From an uncultured Bifidobacterium sp. (GTDB lineage Bacteria > Actinomycetota > Actinomycetes > Actinomycetales > Bifidobacteriaceae), in contig NZ_CALYOY010000008.1 in the NCBI RefSeq assembly GCF_945269915.1, positions 1 to 60,582 of the forward strand: 60,582 bases of DNA, read 5' to 3'. The position numbers and the translations under genes are program-made. The notes beneath the pieces are model-generated. The model was not told the DNA's origin. It made no database searches and saw only the letters and a program-made list of their open reading frames with translations. Positions 1 through 12,329 of this stretch are shown piece after piece; within the stretch, counting starts at the first letter, position 1, and each line of letters begins with the position of its first letter.

Positions 1-163
1 CCGGCTGTTTTGATGCGCGAATTCAGGCACCCGTCACAATCCGGCCACGGATCAGCCCACCCGACCCGGACCTGGATAAAGGGCCGGCCATGATAGCCGT
101 CGTCCATTGCGACCAGGCCATCTCCACCAGTCCTCGCTGTAATCGCGCCCGACCGAGAGAGAC

Positions 164-2878
<2,715 letters not shown>

Positions 2879-2998
2879 GGGCATATCCTCCTCGTGCAGT
2901 CCCATGCACCCTGCCGATGATGCCTGCCTGCAAGGCGAAGGAACCGACTTGGACAGCCACCCGGGGGAACGGGACACCGTTGGAATATGCTCCCTGTT

Positions 2999-5488
2999 CT
3001 ACCGCCCGTGTGTTAACTGGCGTATGAACCGCACACATGGCGGATACGCCAACACCACCAGGGCCATGAGGACGGCCCCCGCCAGGACGAATACGATGGT
3101 CAGGGCCAGGGCCCGCCCCTGGGGCAGGGTGATGGCGAAGAACCGGGCCACCAGGGGTATGAAGGCCCCGATGACCCCCGCCGCGGCAAAGACCAAGACC
3201 AGGAGGCCACGCCAGGAACGCAGGGGGCGGGCCACCTGGGCCAGGACCAGAACCCCCATGAAGAAGAGGATGATGGCACAGATGGACCGCAGACCGGTCA
3301 AATCCGCCGAATCGGACCTGTTCAGACCCAGGATGCCGGGCAGGGTCCAGGCAGCGACCAGGATGGTCAGCCCGGTGGCCAGTCCCGACGGGAGGGCAAA
3401 GGCGACGACACGCTTCAGAAAGCCGGGCCGGTAGCGCCGGGTGTTCGGGGCCAGGGCCAGGAAGAAGGCGGGGGTGCCGATGGTCAGGGCACCGATATAG
3501 GTGATATGCCGGGGCAGGTAGGGGAAGGGGATGGCCGTCAGGACCACACCCAGGGAAATCAGGGCCGAGTAGACGGTCTTGACCAGGAAGAGACCAGCCA
3601 CCCGTTCCATGTTGGCCATGACCTGACGCCCTCTGGCCACCACGTCGGGCAGATGGGAGAACTTGGAATCCACCAGGACCACCTCGGCCACGGCCTTGGT
3701 GGCCGGGGCCGCATTCCCCATGGCGATGCCCAGGTCGGCCTCCTTCAGGGCCAAGGAGTCATTGACCCCGTCCCCGGTCATGGCCACGGTATGACCACCC
3801 AGATGCAGGGCCTGGACGATGGCCTTCTTCTGGTCTGGCAGGACCCGGCCCAGCACATCCACCCGCTCCAGGACCTCGGCCAGTTCCTCCAGGTCCTCCG
3901 GCAGTTTCCGGGCATCCATGGCCCGGGGCTTGGCGGCACCGGTCAGGCCCACCTTGCCGGCGATGGCCGCGACCGTGGCGGGGTTGTCGCCGGAGATGAT
4001 CCGGCAGCGCACGCCCTGCTCCCTGAACCAGGCCAGGGTGGGGGCGGCATCATCCCGAATTCGCTCGGAACAGGTGATCAGGGCCATGGGTACCAGGTCT
4101 GTGGGCAGGGACCCGGCCTCCTGGAAGTAATCCGGTCTCAGGTCGCCGGCAGGCACCTGCCCACCGTCCGCCAGCATCAGCACACGGTAGCCGGAGTCGG
4201 CCAGACCAGCCACCTGCGAATCCACCTGGGGGTGGGCATCGGGCCGAGTGGCCATCAGCACCTCTGGAGCCCCGAAGTACCAGAGCCTGCCGGACTGGTC
4301 GAGGATGGCGCTCCACTTCCTGGCCGAAGAGAAGGGAAGACGGGCCTTGACCGTCCCGGAGGGGAGAACCTGGGGCAGCCCCTCCATGATGGCCCGGCCT
4401 GTGGCATTGGGATTCTCCTCCGCACAGACATCGACCAGGGGCTGGCTCAGAACAGCTTCCCCCTCCTTGCCTGAACCGTCGAGGAGGTGGATGGCATCAA
4501 AGACGATGCCCCCGTCGGTGATGGTCCCGGTCTTATCCAGGTTGAGGGCATCGACCCGGGCCAGGGTCTCCACCGACTCCATCTGCTGGACCAGGGTCTG
4601 CTTCCTGGCCAGGCGGATGGCGGCAAGGGCGAAGTTCAGAGAGGTCAGGAGGACCAGACCCTCGGGAATCATGCCGACCACCCCGGCCACGGCCGAGACG
4701 ACGGCCTGCCGCCAGGTCCCGTTGTCCAGTGCGGTCTGAAACCCACCCACCGTGCGCATCTGGGTGAAGATCAGGAGGATGCACAGGGGCACCACCACGA
4801 CGGTCATGACCTTGAGGATGGTGTTGATCCCCTCGTTCAGGTCGGAGTGCACCTTCTTGAAGACCTTGGCCTTGGCGGTCAGGGTGGCCGCGTAGGAACC
4901 CGCCCCGACGGCCGTGACCCTGGCCAGGGCCATGCCGGAGACCGCCGTTGAACCCGAGTAGGCCTTGTCATCCGTCTGCTTGCGAACGGTCCTGGATTCC
5001 CCCGTCAGCATGGACTCATCCAGTTCCAGACCATAGGATTCCACGATGCGGGCATCTGCGGGAATCTGGTCACCCGAACGGATCCACAACAGGTCATCCC
5101 TGACGATGGCATCGTGGGAGACCCGCAGATCGGATCCCTCCCGATGAACGTAGTAGTCCGAAGCCACCAGGATGGAGAGGTTGTCCAGGGTGCGCTTGGC
5201 CTTGAGCTCGGTGGCGATGCCTATCCCGGTGTTGATGATGATGACCAGGCCGAAGACGGCATCCTTCCACTGACCGGTCAGGAGGACCACCACCATGGCC
5301 CCCAGGATGATGGCGTTGAAGAGCGTGAAGACGTTGGCCCGGATGATCTGCCCCAGCGTCCTGGATGACCGTTCCTCGGTCCTGTTGACCTGTCCGGCCT
5401 CCAGGCGCTCCTCCACCTGGACACTGGTCAGCCCCGGTTCCCCGACCTGGGGGAAGGAGGGGATCCTGTCTTTTCTGCCGTCACTCAT
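2999..5488 (-). CDS. P-type ATPase, CtpE-like cation transporter
   Basis: Membrane cation pump of 829 residues. It shows the actuator motif LTGES, the phosphorylation motif DKTGT, the hinge motif MTGDGVNDSLALKEADLGIAMG-type (split here as TGDGVND and ADLGIAMG), and IPEGL in the membrane segment before DKTGT. No N-terminal heavy-metal-binding domain is present. The IPEGL motif and overall layout resemble mycobacterial CtpE, which is linked to calcium uptake, so Ca2+ is possible but inferred. The start at 5488 follows GGAGG with 6 nt spacing and overlaps the end of the upstream lipoprotein gene by 8 nt, which suggests translational coupling. The C-terminal third carries six or so hydrophobic segments. 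Confidence 0.88.
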   Translation of the reverse strand: MSDGRKDRIPSFPQVGEPGLTSVQVEERLEAGQVNRTEERSSRTLGQIIRANVFTLFNAIILGAMVVVLLTGQWKDAVFGLVIIINTGIGIATELKAKRTLDNLSILVASDYYVHREGSDLRVSHDAIVRDDLLWIRSGDQIPADARIVESYGLELDESMLTGESRTVRKQTDDKAYSGSTAVSGMALARVTAVGAGSYAATLTAKAKVFKKVHSDLNEGINTILKVMTVVVVPLCILLIFTQMRTVGGFQTALDNGTWRQAVVSAVAGVVGMIPEGLVLLTSLNFALAAIRLARKQTLVQQMESVETLARVDALNLDKTGTITDGGIVFDAIHLLDGSGKEGEAVLSQPLVDVCAEENPNATGRAIMEGLPQVLPSGTVKARLPFSSARKWSAILDQSGRLWYFGAPEVLMATRPDAHPQVDSQVAGLADSGYRVLMLADGGQVPAGDLRPDYFQEAGSLPTDLVPMALITCSERIRDDAAPTLAWFREQGVRCRIISGDNPATVAAIAGKVGLTGAAKPRAMDARKLPEDLEELAEVLERVDVLGRVLPDQKKAIVQALHLGGHTVAMTGDGVNDSLALKEADLGIAMGNAAPATKAVAEVVLVDSKFSHLPDVVARGRQVMANMERVAGLFLVKTVYSALISLGVVLTAIPFPYLPRHITYIGALTIGTPAFFLALAPNTRRYRPGFLKRVVAFALPSGLATGLTILVAAWTLPGILGLNRSDSADLTGLRSICAIILFFMGVLVLAQVARPLRSWRGLLVLVFAAAGVIGAFIPLVARFFAITLPQGRALALTIVFVLAGAVLMALVVLAYPPCVRFIRQLTHGR

Positions 5489-6236
5489 GCCGATCCTCCA
5501 CCTGACCCAGAGTGACCCGCAGGGTACGGGCATGCGGGCCGTCATCGATGATGTTCTGCAGGGCATCGGCCAGGAGTACCGGCTTGCCCCTGTCTGTACC
5601 GGCCTCCAGGCTGAGGGTGGCGGCGTAGTAGATGCCGTCAGGACCGCCCTCCCAGGTGGCCCCCCGCTCCGGAATGACGGCCACGGGTATCCCGGCCTTT
5701 CTGGCCTGGGACAGGGATGGAATCCAATCTCCCTCCGCCGGGGCATCCAGGAGAATCAGCTTGACTCCACGGTTGACGGCATCCTCCACACCCGCCTGCT
5801 GGTCCCGGGCCGAGGCCGCCTGCCAGTAGTACCCATCCATGCGCTGGCCCTTGAGGGAGGCCAGAATCCGGCTGTCCACGTCCTTGGGAGCCGTACCGGA
5901 CGACGAAGAGGGCCGACCGATCAGGGATACCAGCACATTGGAGCGGTCCACCCCATCATGGTCCACGGTGGATGGCTGCCAGGTATCACCCACAGCCTTG
6001 TGGGAGGGTGCACAGCCCGTCAAGAGACCAACCAGAATCAAGGCCAGGACCAGAACCAGGGGAATACGTGCCTTACGCCGCCTGCGGACGGGCAGAATCG
6101 GAGCACCGGACCTGCCCGGTCCGCCCGTTCCGCACGTCATTCCTGCCATCAACGGTATTCTAGACGAAAACCGATCCTCCCGCCGGAAATGCGCCATCCG
6201 CTGAGGTTCATCCGGTGAGATGATGGCGACCTTCAC
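5481..6236 (-). CDS. lipoprotein with part of a type 1 periplasmic-binding-like fold
   Basis: A 251-residue protein with an arginine-rich stretch (RRRRK, about 52-56), a hydrophobic helix and the lipobox LLTGC near residues 70-74, so it is probably an anchored extracellular lipoprotein. After the Cys, the pattern DQQAGVEDAVNRGVKLILLD then KAGIPVAVI resembles one lobe of sugar-binding proteins of the RbsB/XylF type, but only about 175 residues follow the lipobox, too few for two lobes. The start is uncertain: GTG at 6236 lies 8 nt after the methyltransferase stop and would give an unusually long pre-lipobox leader; ATGs at 6197, 6149 or 6140 are alternatives. Its end overlaps the P-type ATPase start, so the two may act together. 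Ligand unknown. Confidence 0.7.
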   Translation of the reverse strand: MKVAIISPDEPQRMAHFRREDRFSSRIPLMAGMTCGTGGPGRSGAPILPVRRRRKARIPLVLVLALILVGLLTGCAPSHKAVGDTWQPSTVDHDGVDRSNVLVSLIGRPSSSSGTAPKDVDSRILASLKGQRMDGYYWQAASARDQQAGVEDAVNRGVKLILLDAPAEGDWIPSLSQARKAGIPVAVIPERGATWEGGPDGIYYAATLSLEAGTDRGKPVLLADALQNIIDDGPHARTLRVTLGQVEDRHE

Positions 6237-6244
6237 CTCGTGGC

Positions 6245-7519
6245 CTACCTGGTGAAGACGGCCATGGTCTCCACATGGTGGGTCATGGGGTAGATATCGT
6301 AGGCATGGATGTGGGCCAGCTTGTACCCGAGCGAGGTCAGTGTCCCTGCATCCCTGGCCAAACTGGTGGGGTCACAGGACACGTAGATGATGGTTGAGGG
6401 ACCGGCCTGGTCCAGGAGCCTGCACACCGCGGCCCTGGCACCGGCCCGCGGCGGGTCCAGGAGGACCAGGTCCGGATGGGCCAGCGTCTTGGGAATCCCA
6501 TGCCTGAGCACACCTTCCACATCGCCTCGTCTGACCGTGGCATTGGCCAGGCCTGCATCGGCAAGGTTCTTCCGGGCCCTGGCCACGGCCCCCGCCGCAC
6601 CTTCCACGGCCAGGATCCGCGCCTTCCCCTGGAAGTCCGCGGCCATGGGAAGGGTGAAGAGGCCGGCACCGGAATAGAGGTCCCAGATGACCGGGGCCAT
6701 CTTCCCCGCAAGCCACTGCCTGATCTGGGTCAGGACCGTGCCGGAGAGAAGGCCCGGCGCCAGGCGATGCACCTGCCAGAACCCGTCCGCATCAACCTGG
6801 TAGGTGAAGGTGGCCTCATCGGCCTGATCGGTACGTGGCCGGACCTGCTCGGTCAGGGGGTCAGTCCCCTCCTTGGTTTTTCCGTTGACCAGCAAGGCGA
6901 AGTTCTCCCCATCCACCTGACCGTCAGGAGGCTCAGGCACGGCCATCCGTATCCTGCTTCCGGGGTCGAATCCCCCATCCCAGAGACCAAGCCTGTCCGC
7001 CTTGTCCAGGAGTCGCTTGGAGGCCAGGGGCATGGTCTCCAGGGCTATCCTGTCATGGGAACCACGTCGCCGCATGGAAGGCCTGCCCCGGTCATCCGCC
7101 ACCAGGTCGATACGGGTCCGCCAGTGCAGACCATCCCGGCAGGTGCCGTCATCGGGGCGGGTGATGGGCACCTCGAGGTGGATGCCGCCCAGTCGTTCCA
7201 TCTGCTGTCTGATCAGGTCGGCCTTCCAGGCCAGTTGCCCGGACAGGGAGACATGTATCAGGTCGGCGCCTCCCAAGCCGCCACCCCAGGCCAGGGGGCC
7301 GGCCAGGCGCCATACCGGTTCCCTTCGGTCGGGACTGGCCTCCAGGACCTCGGTCACCTCGCCGGTGCAGAACCTGTCCTGCCGCTTGTGGGGCTCATCC
7401 AACCTGACCCGGACCAGTTCGCCCGGGAGGGCAAAGCGGACAAAGACCACGCGCCCGTCCAGATGGGCCACGCACCGGCCCTGGTCAGCATATCGTTCCA
7501 TGCGAAGCTCAACGCCCAT
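6245..7519 (-). CDS. TRAM-domain SAM-dependent RNA (uracil-5-)methyltransferase, TrmA/RlmD family
   Basis: Predicted to methylate C5 of a uridine in rRNA or tRNA using S-adenosylmethionine. The 424 residues start with a TRAM-like RNA-binding region (about 1-55, GELVRVRL) and end with a Rossmann methyltransferase. WDLYSGAGLFTLPMA is the SAM-binding motif, LVLLDPPRAGAR the DPPR motif, and YVSCDPTSLARD carries the catalytic Cys. No four-Cys iron-sulfur cluster as in E. coli RlmD is visible, as is usual in Actinobacteria. The ATG at 7519 follows AAAGGCGAG. It lies 42 nt after the DUF3159 gene and belongs to a neighbourhood also seen in mycobacteria. The exact target base cannot be told from sequence. 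Confidence 0.88.
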   Translation of the reverse strand: MGVELRMERYADQGRCVAHLDGRVVFVRFALPGELVRVRLDEPHKRQDRFCTGEVTEVLEASPDRREPVWRLAGPLAWGGGLGGADLIHVSLSGQLAWKADLIRQQMERLGGIHLEVPITRPDDGTCRDGLHWRTRIDLVADDRGRPSMRRRGSHDRIALETMPLASKRLLDKADRLGLWDGGFDPGSRIRMAVPEPPDGQVDGENFALLVNGKTKEGTDPLTEQVRPRTDQADEATFTYQVDADGFWQVHRLAPGLLSGTVLTQIRQWLAGKMAPVIWDLYSGAGLFTLPMAADFQGKARILAVEGAAGAVARARKNLADAGLANATVRRGDVEGVLRHGIPKTLAHPDLVLLDPPRAGARAAVCRLLDQAGPSTIIYVSCDPTSLARDAGTLTSLGYKLAHIHAYDIYPMTHHVETMAVFTR

Positions 7520-7561
7520 ACTCGCCTTTCGTCACCGCCTGTGGGCCACACCCGGGCGGTC

Positions 7562-8311
7562 TCAGCCCCGGACTCCCCCGTCACCGTCCTGCCCTGCATC
7601 GACAAGGTCCGCCTTGGTGTGGAAGGCGTGGAAGGGATCACGAATCATCAGCCAGGAAATCCAGATGGCCAGAGCGAAGAGTGGCACGCCCAGGACCAGG
7701 CGCGCAGCGCCCAGGAGACCGACCAATCCGGCCAGATACAGCGGTACCTGCACCACCAGGCGAATGATGAAGACCAGGATCCATACCAGGGTGACCCTGG
7801 CATAGGCCCGCAGGAGGGCACGATCCGAGCGCCAGGAGTTCAGCCACGCTCGAAAACCGGAGAGAACAGGCTGGCGCACGTATTCCACCAGGGCTCCGAT
7901 CCCGGGCACCCGGGCCACCAGACTGCCTCCCAGGACCAGGATCCAGAAGGAGTTGATCAGAAAACCGGGCAGATAATAGTTACGGGCATCCTTGCTCAGC
8001 CAGGCCGAGACCAGGCAGATGCCGACCCCCAGGAGACCGGTCAGAGCCCCGAGGAAGGACTGCCGTTGCAGGAGCCTCAGCAGGAGTTGGACCAAGGCCA
8101 GGATGCCGGACGCGACGACGGTCCAGGCCAGGTTCCCCGTTACCAGGAAAACGACCAGGAAGACCAGGCCGGGCAGGAGGGATTCCACCATCCCCCGCCA
8201 GCCTCCGATGGCCTCGTAGACCGAAAAATCCTCATCGGCCAGTGCCGCCAGACCGGTATGCTTCCTTTCTTCCGTGTCGGAAGGCCGGTCATCCTGCCCC
8301 TTTCCGCCCAC
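7562..8311 (-). CDS. DUF3159 family integral membrane protein
   Basis: About 249 residues with six or so hydrophobic segments, beginning after a soluble N-terminal stretch that contains YEAIGGWRGMVESLLPGL, the conserved opening of the DUF3159 family. Function is unknown. In Actinobacteria it is typically found beside a DUF3710 gene and near a TRAM-domain methyltransferase, exactly as here. I place the start at GTG 8311, which has GGAGG 12 nt upstream inside the previous gene's end. An alternative GTG at 8344 would overlap the DUF3710 gene by 29 nt and has no visible ribosome site. Confidence 0.8.
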   Translation of the reverse strand: MGGKGQDDRPSDTEERKHTGLAALADEDFSVYEAIGGWRGMVESLLPGLVFLVVFLVTGNLAWTVVASGILALVQLLLRLLQRQSFLGALTGLLGVGICLVSAWLSKDARNYYLPGFLINSFWILVLGGSLVARVPGIGALVEYVRQPVLSGFRAWLNSWRSDRALLRAYARVTLVWILVFIIRLVVQVPLYLAGLVGLLGAARLVLGVPLFALAIWISWLMIRDPFHAFHTKADLVDAGQDGDGGVRG

Positions 8312-8315
8312 GGTC

Positions 8316-9203
8316 TCAGCGCACCTCCGAGAACATGGGACCACGGGAGAGTGTGGTCTTCACCTCGGTCTGCTGGTCGGAATCGAAAGGCCCCTCGGGC
8401 TTCTCGGGAATGGTGTCCTTGGGCTTGTCGCCCTCGTCCCCGCCCTGGCCCGAGTCGGCCCTGCGCTCGTCCGGGGTCACCGGTGAATGCATGGGAATCA
8501 GATCACGAGGAGCCAGGGGTTCATCGCCCCTGACCACAACCAGATCGGCCAGATACCGGTCGAGCAGATCCTTCTCCTTGCCCCCTTTGGCGGCAGGACC
8601 GGAGAAGATCCCCCGCAACATCCAACGCGGACCGTCGATGCCCACCACACGGGTCATCAGGTCCTTGCCACGAACATTGACCGGAAGGGCCAGCTCCTGG
8701 CCGAAGACCCCATCGACCTCCTGGCATCGGGGATTGGCCCTGAGCAGGTCGGCACGGACATCATCCCAGAGCCCCAGGGTCTTGGGGGCCGCAAAGGCCT
8801 CCAGCTCCAGGCTTGACGACCCGTAGGTGATGGTGGCGCCCAGGACCTCCCCGGTGCTCCCGTTGGCCTTGAGCCTGAGCTGACTGCCCTGGAGGAAGGG
8901 CAGCATCAGGGAACCGATGTCAAGGTAGTCATCGTAGTCGACAACGTCCTCATCCTCGCTGTCCCAGGGACCGTGGTCCACACCACGCTCGCCGCTGGTC
9001 AGACCATGGACCTGATACTGCTCGGCCTTGGATTCATCCTTCCCGACCTGGTCGGACTCGCGAGCCTGGTCATCCTGATCCCGTGGTTCCTGATCGGCCT
9101 TCCTGCCCTGATCCTTCGGATCCTCGGACTCCAGCTCGGGGGAATCCCGATCCTGGTGAACCTGGTCATCCTTGTGCTTCCTGCCGAAACCAAACAGTCC
9201 CAT
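8316..9203 (-). CDS. DUF3710 domain protein
   Basis: A 295-residue soluble protein of unknown function. The first 90 residues are very rich in Asp, Glu, Gln and Lys and look disordered. The DUF3710 core follows, with SLELEAFAAPKTLGLWDDVR and then MTRVVGIDGPRWMLRGIFSGPA typical of the family. A Glu/Asp/Lys-rich tail closes the protein. The ATG at 9203 (MGLFGFGRKHKDD) follows GAGG; the open frame extends a further 18 codons but without family resemblance. It heads the minus-strand run DUF3710-DUF3159-RNA methyltransferase. The family is largely restricted to Actinobacteria. Confidence 0.82.
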   Translation of the reverse strand: MGLFGFGRKHKDDQVHQDRDSPELESEDPKDQGRKADQEPRDQDDQARESDQVGKDESKAEQYQVHGLTSGERGVDHGPWDSEDEDVVDYDDYLDIGSLMLPFLQGSQLRLKANGSTGEVLGATITYGSSSLELEAFAAPKTLGLWDDVRADLLRANPRCQEVDGVFGQELALPVNVRGKDLMTRVVGIDGPRWMLRGIFSGPAAKGGKEKDLLDRYLADLVVVRGDEPLAPRDLIPMHSPVTPDERRADSGQGGDEGDKPKDTIPEKPEGPFDSDQQTEVKTTLSRGPMFSEVR

Positions 9204-9284
9204 GATGCCTCGTTTCCTCGTGACGCCTTCCCGACGTCTTCGTGGTCGGCCCTGCACCCCTGCGCGCGGGGCCGACCTGTCTGC

Positions 9285-11300
9285 CTAATCGAGACCCAGA
9301 CGCAACTTGCCGCCGGGGATGGCGTCAAGGAGGTCACGGGTGTACTGGCGTTGCGGATGGTCGAACACCTCATCCGTGGTGGCGTGCTCGACCAGCCTAC
9401 CCTGCTGCATGACCACAACCTCGTCGGCGATCTGACGGACCACAGCCAGGTCGTGGGTGATGAAGAGGTAACTCAGACCACGCTCGGCCTGGAGGTCGTT
9501 GAGCAAACGCAGCACCTGGTCCTGAACCAGGACGTCCAAGGCTGAAACGGCCTCGTCACAGATGATCACATCCGGATTGAGGGCCATGGCCCGGGCGATG
9601 GCTATACGCTGACGCTGACCGCCGGAGAGCTCATTGGGATACCGTCCCATGACCGACTCCGGCATTTCGACCATGTCCAGGAGCTCGCGAACCCGCTGTT
9701 CACGCGACTTCCTGTCGCCGATCCTGTGGATGCGCAGGGGCTCCTCGATGGAACGGTAGATGGAGTACATGGGGTCCAGGGAACCGTAGGGGTTCTGGAA
9801 GACCGGCTGGACGTGCCGGCGGAACTCCATGAGCTCGTGCCCCTTGAAACCGGATATGTCCTGGTTTTCGTAGGTCACCGTGCCGGAGGTGGGGGTGAGC
9901 AGGTGGAGGACCATGTTGGCCACGGTGGATTTGCCCGAGCCGGATTCCCCCACGATGGCCAGGGTGGTGCCCCGCTTGACCGAGAAGGAGACGTCGTCGA
10001 CCGCCTTGAAAAGCTCCCGCTTCCTCGGCAGCTTGAACTCCTTGGTCAGGTGCTCCACCGTGATGACGTGTTCGCTGCGCTCCAGGGTGGATTCGCCCTT
10101 GACGTGGTGCTCCATCAGCCTCTCGGCATCCTGCCCCCGCTGCTTGGCGGAGATGATGCGCTGGGAGGCCAATGACGGTGCGGCCTGGACCAGACGCTTG
10201 GTGTAGGGATGCTGCGGGTGCTGAAGGACCTCGAGACTGGGGCCGGACTCGACCACCTGCCCCTTGTACATGACTACGATGTGCTGGGCACGCTCGGCGG
10301 CCAGACCCAGATCGTGGGTGATGAAGAGGACGGCCGTGCCCAGGGAGTCGGTCAACCCCTTGAGGTGGTCCAGGATCTTCTTCTGGACCGTTACATCCAG
10401 GGCGCTGGTGGGCTCGTCGGCTATCAGGAGGTCGGGCCTGGATGCCAGACCTATGGCGATCAGCGCACGCTGACGCATACCGCCGGAGAATTCGTGCGGG
10501 TACTGACGGGCACGGGTGGCTGCATCGGGTAGGCCCGCCTCGGACAGGAGACCGGCGATCCGGTCATTCATGTCTGAACCGGTCACATGGGCCTTGGCGA
10601 TTCCCCAGGCCCGGTCCTCACCGACCCCGGCCCGAATCAGGGACCTGGCCACACCCCACCTGGTCTCCGAGCCGACATCCCACTCCCCCTTGAAGGTCTC
10701 CATGACCTTGTCGGGATTGGGGACGCCGGCCTCGTCGAGGACCTGTCGCGCGGCCTTCAGAAGCCCCGGCAGGTCGGCAGAGGAGATGAAGAGCTCATCG
10801 TCCGAGGACCTCAGCTTGATGTCCTCGGAGGAGGCCAGCTCCTGGGCCAGCCTGGAGCGCTTCTCCCGGGAGACGTCCATCTTGTTGGCGACCAGGGCCT
10901 CCTTGACCTGGGACCCGATCCTCCAGACCGGGTTCAGGTTGCTCATCGGATCCTGGGGAACCAGACCCATATGGGAACCACGCAGGTCCTCATACTCCTT
11001 CCGGCCCAGTCCGACCAGTTCACGGCCCTGTAGCCTGATGCTCCCATCGACCACCCTGCCCGTGCCGGGCAGGAGGCCCAGAACACTCATGGCGCAGGTG
11101 GACTTTCCGGAACCGGACTCACCTACGATGGCCACCCACTGTCCGGGATAGACACTGAAGGAGGCATCACGGACGGCGTGGACATCACGACCATCGGAGG
11201 TGAAGTCCACCTTGAGGTCCTTCACCTCCAGAAGAGGGCCGGAGGATGCCACGTCCGCCTGCTGATCGGCCTTCACTGCCATGTTTTCTTCCTGACTCAT
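9285..11300 (-). CDS. oppDF: oligopeptide ABC transporter ATP-binding protein, fused OppD-OppF
   Basis: Energises peptide import at the inner face of the membrane. A 671-residue protein with two complete ATPase domains: the first has GESGSGKST near residue 60, an unusually long insert, LSG-type signature EFSGGMRQRALIAIGLA and LLIADEPTSALD; the second has its own GESGSGKST near 455, ELSGGQRQRIAIARAMA and VIICDEAVSALD. The second Walker B reads DEAVSALD instead of DEPTSALD, as in many OppF halves. Both halves have the Opp-type C-terminal extension. The ATG at 11300 follows TGGAGGAAG and is 11 nt after oppC. Fused OppDF proteins are common in bifidobacteria. Confidence 0.93.
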   Translation of the reverse strand: MSQEENMAVKADQQADVASSGPLLEVKDLKVDFTSDGRDVHAVRDASFSVYPGQWVAIVGESGSGKSTCAMSVLGLLPGTGRVVDGSIRLQGRELVGLGRKEYEDLRGSHMGLVPQDPMSNLNPVWRIGSQVKEALVANKMDVSREKRSRLAQELASSEDIKLRSSDDELFISSADLPGLLKAARQVLDEAGVPNPDKVMETFKGEWDVGSETRWGVARSLIRAGVGEDRAWGIAKAHVTGSDMNDRIAGLLSEAGLPDAATRARQYPHEFSGGMRQRALIAIGLASRPDLLIADEPTSALDVTVQKKILDHLKGLTDSLGTAVLFITHDLGLAAERAQHIVVMYKGQVVESGPSLEVLQHPQHPYTKRLVQAAPSLASQRIISAKQRGQDAERLMEHHVKGESTLERSEHVITVEHLTKEFKLPRKRELFKAVDDVSFSVKRGTTLAIVGESGSGKSTVANMVLHLLTPTSGTVTYENQDISGFKGHELMEFRRHVQPVFQNPYGSLDPMYSIYRSIEEPLRIHRIGDRKSREQRVRELLDMVEMPESVMGRYPNELSGGQRQRIAIARAMALNPDVIICDEAVSALDVLVQDQVLRLLNDLQAERGLSYLFITHDLAVVRQIADEVVVMQQGRLVEHATTDEVFDHPQRQYTRDLLDAIPGGKLRLGLD

Positions 11301-11311
11301 GCTTCCTCCAC

Positions 11312-12316
11312 TCAGGCCGTTCTGCTCTTTGGATCCAGGGCATCCTTGACCGCATCACCCATCATGATGAAAGCCAGCACGGTGATGGCCAGGGCGGCGG
11401 AGGGATAGAAGAGGACCGAGGGATTGGTGGTAAGGAGGTTCTGGGCCGTCGAGATGTCGCCGCCCCAGGAGACCACCGTCGGGGGCAATCCCACGCCCAG
11501 GAAGCTCAGGGTGGCCTCCGAAACGATGTAGGTACCCATGGAGGTGGTGGCCATGACGATGACCGGAGCCAGGGAGTTGGGGATGATATGCCGGAACAGG
11601 TTTCGGATCGGCGAGGACCCGAGCGCGGTCGACGCCGTGTTGAACTCCAGGTTCTTGGCCTCCATGACCGCACTTCTCGTGATGCGTGCCATGTTGACCC
11701 AACCGAAGAGGGTCAGGGTGAAGATGATCTTCCACAGGGATGTGGATGTGCGGAACATCTGCAAAAGGACGATGGCTCCCAGGAGCATGGGGATGGCGAA
11801 GAAGATGTCGGTGACCCGGCTCAGGAGGGCATCGATCCAGCCTCCGAAGAAGCCCGCGACGGCTCCGATCACACCACCGAGGATCGTGACCAGGATCGTG
11901 GTCATGATGCCGATGGAGACCGAGGTTCGAGCGCCGTAGATCACCCGGCTGTACACGTCGCATCCTTGCAGGTCGAATCCGAAGGGATGGCCGGAACGCG
12001 CCGGTTCCAGTGAATTGGCCAGGGTGCAGGCACTCGGGTCCTGTCTGGCGAAGAGGGATGGGAAGAGGGCCACCAGGATCACGAGGATCGCCAGGATGGT
12101 CGAGATGATGAACATGGGATTGTGTCTCAGGGTCATCCATGCATCCGCCCACATGCTGGTCGGCGGCACATCCTCATCGACGGAGTCGACCTCGCGCAGG
12201 GGGGTCTCCTCGATGGGAGCCACGAAGCGCTCCTGTCCGGGCAGTGGGTCAGGGAAGAAGACCTTGGCCTGGCTCTGGTTCAGTTCATTGGATTCGTTCA
12301 TAGTCATATCAGTCAT
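11312..12316 (-). CDS. oppC: oligopeptide ABC transporter permease OppC
   Basis: Inner-membrane permease, 334 residues. A 75-residue acidic cytoplasmic N-terminus precedes the first membrane helix (MFIISTILAILVILVALFP). The usual OppC N-terminal extracytoplasmic segment GHPFGFDLQGCDVYSRVIYGART follows, then the BPD_transp_1 core with SPIRNLFRHIIPNSLAPVIV as the EAA loop that contacts the ATPase. The ATG at 12316 has GAGGGGG 8 nt upstream and lies 13 nt after the oppB stop. A longer frame up to 12364 would run into oppB and is not needed. Confidence 0.92.
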   Translation of the reverse strand: MTDMTMNESNELNQSQAKVFFPDPLPGQERFVAPIEETPLREVDSVDEDVPPTSMWADAWMTLRHNPMFIISTILAILVILVALFPSLFARQDPSACTLANSLEPARSGHPFGFDLQGCDVYSRVIYGARTSVSIGIMTTILVTILGGVIGAVAGFFGGWIDALLSRVTDIFFAIPMLLGAIVLLQMFRTSTSLWKIIFTLTLFGWVNMARITRSAVMEAKNLEFNTASTALGSSPIRNLFRHIIPNSLAPVIVMATTSMGTYIVSEATLSFLGVGLPPTVVSWGGDISTAQNLLTTNPSVLFYPSAALAITVLAFIMMGDAVKDALDPKSRTA

Positions 12317-12329
12317 GGAATCGGCCCCC

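Noticed and set aside
1-163. Left-edge stretch downstream of aconitase
   Set aside because: No open frame, hairpin or RNA that I could support; may be part of a feature to the left of the window.
6476-8533. Very long open frame on plus (685 codons) opposite the RNA methyltransferase and DUF3159 genes
   Set aside because: Gly/Pro/Gln/His-rich translation with no family resemblance, antisense to well-supported genes; typical shadow of GC-rich coding DNA. The same applies to long plus frames at 1448-2920, 15660-17255, 21115-23424 and 55361-56740.
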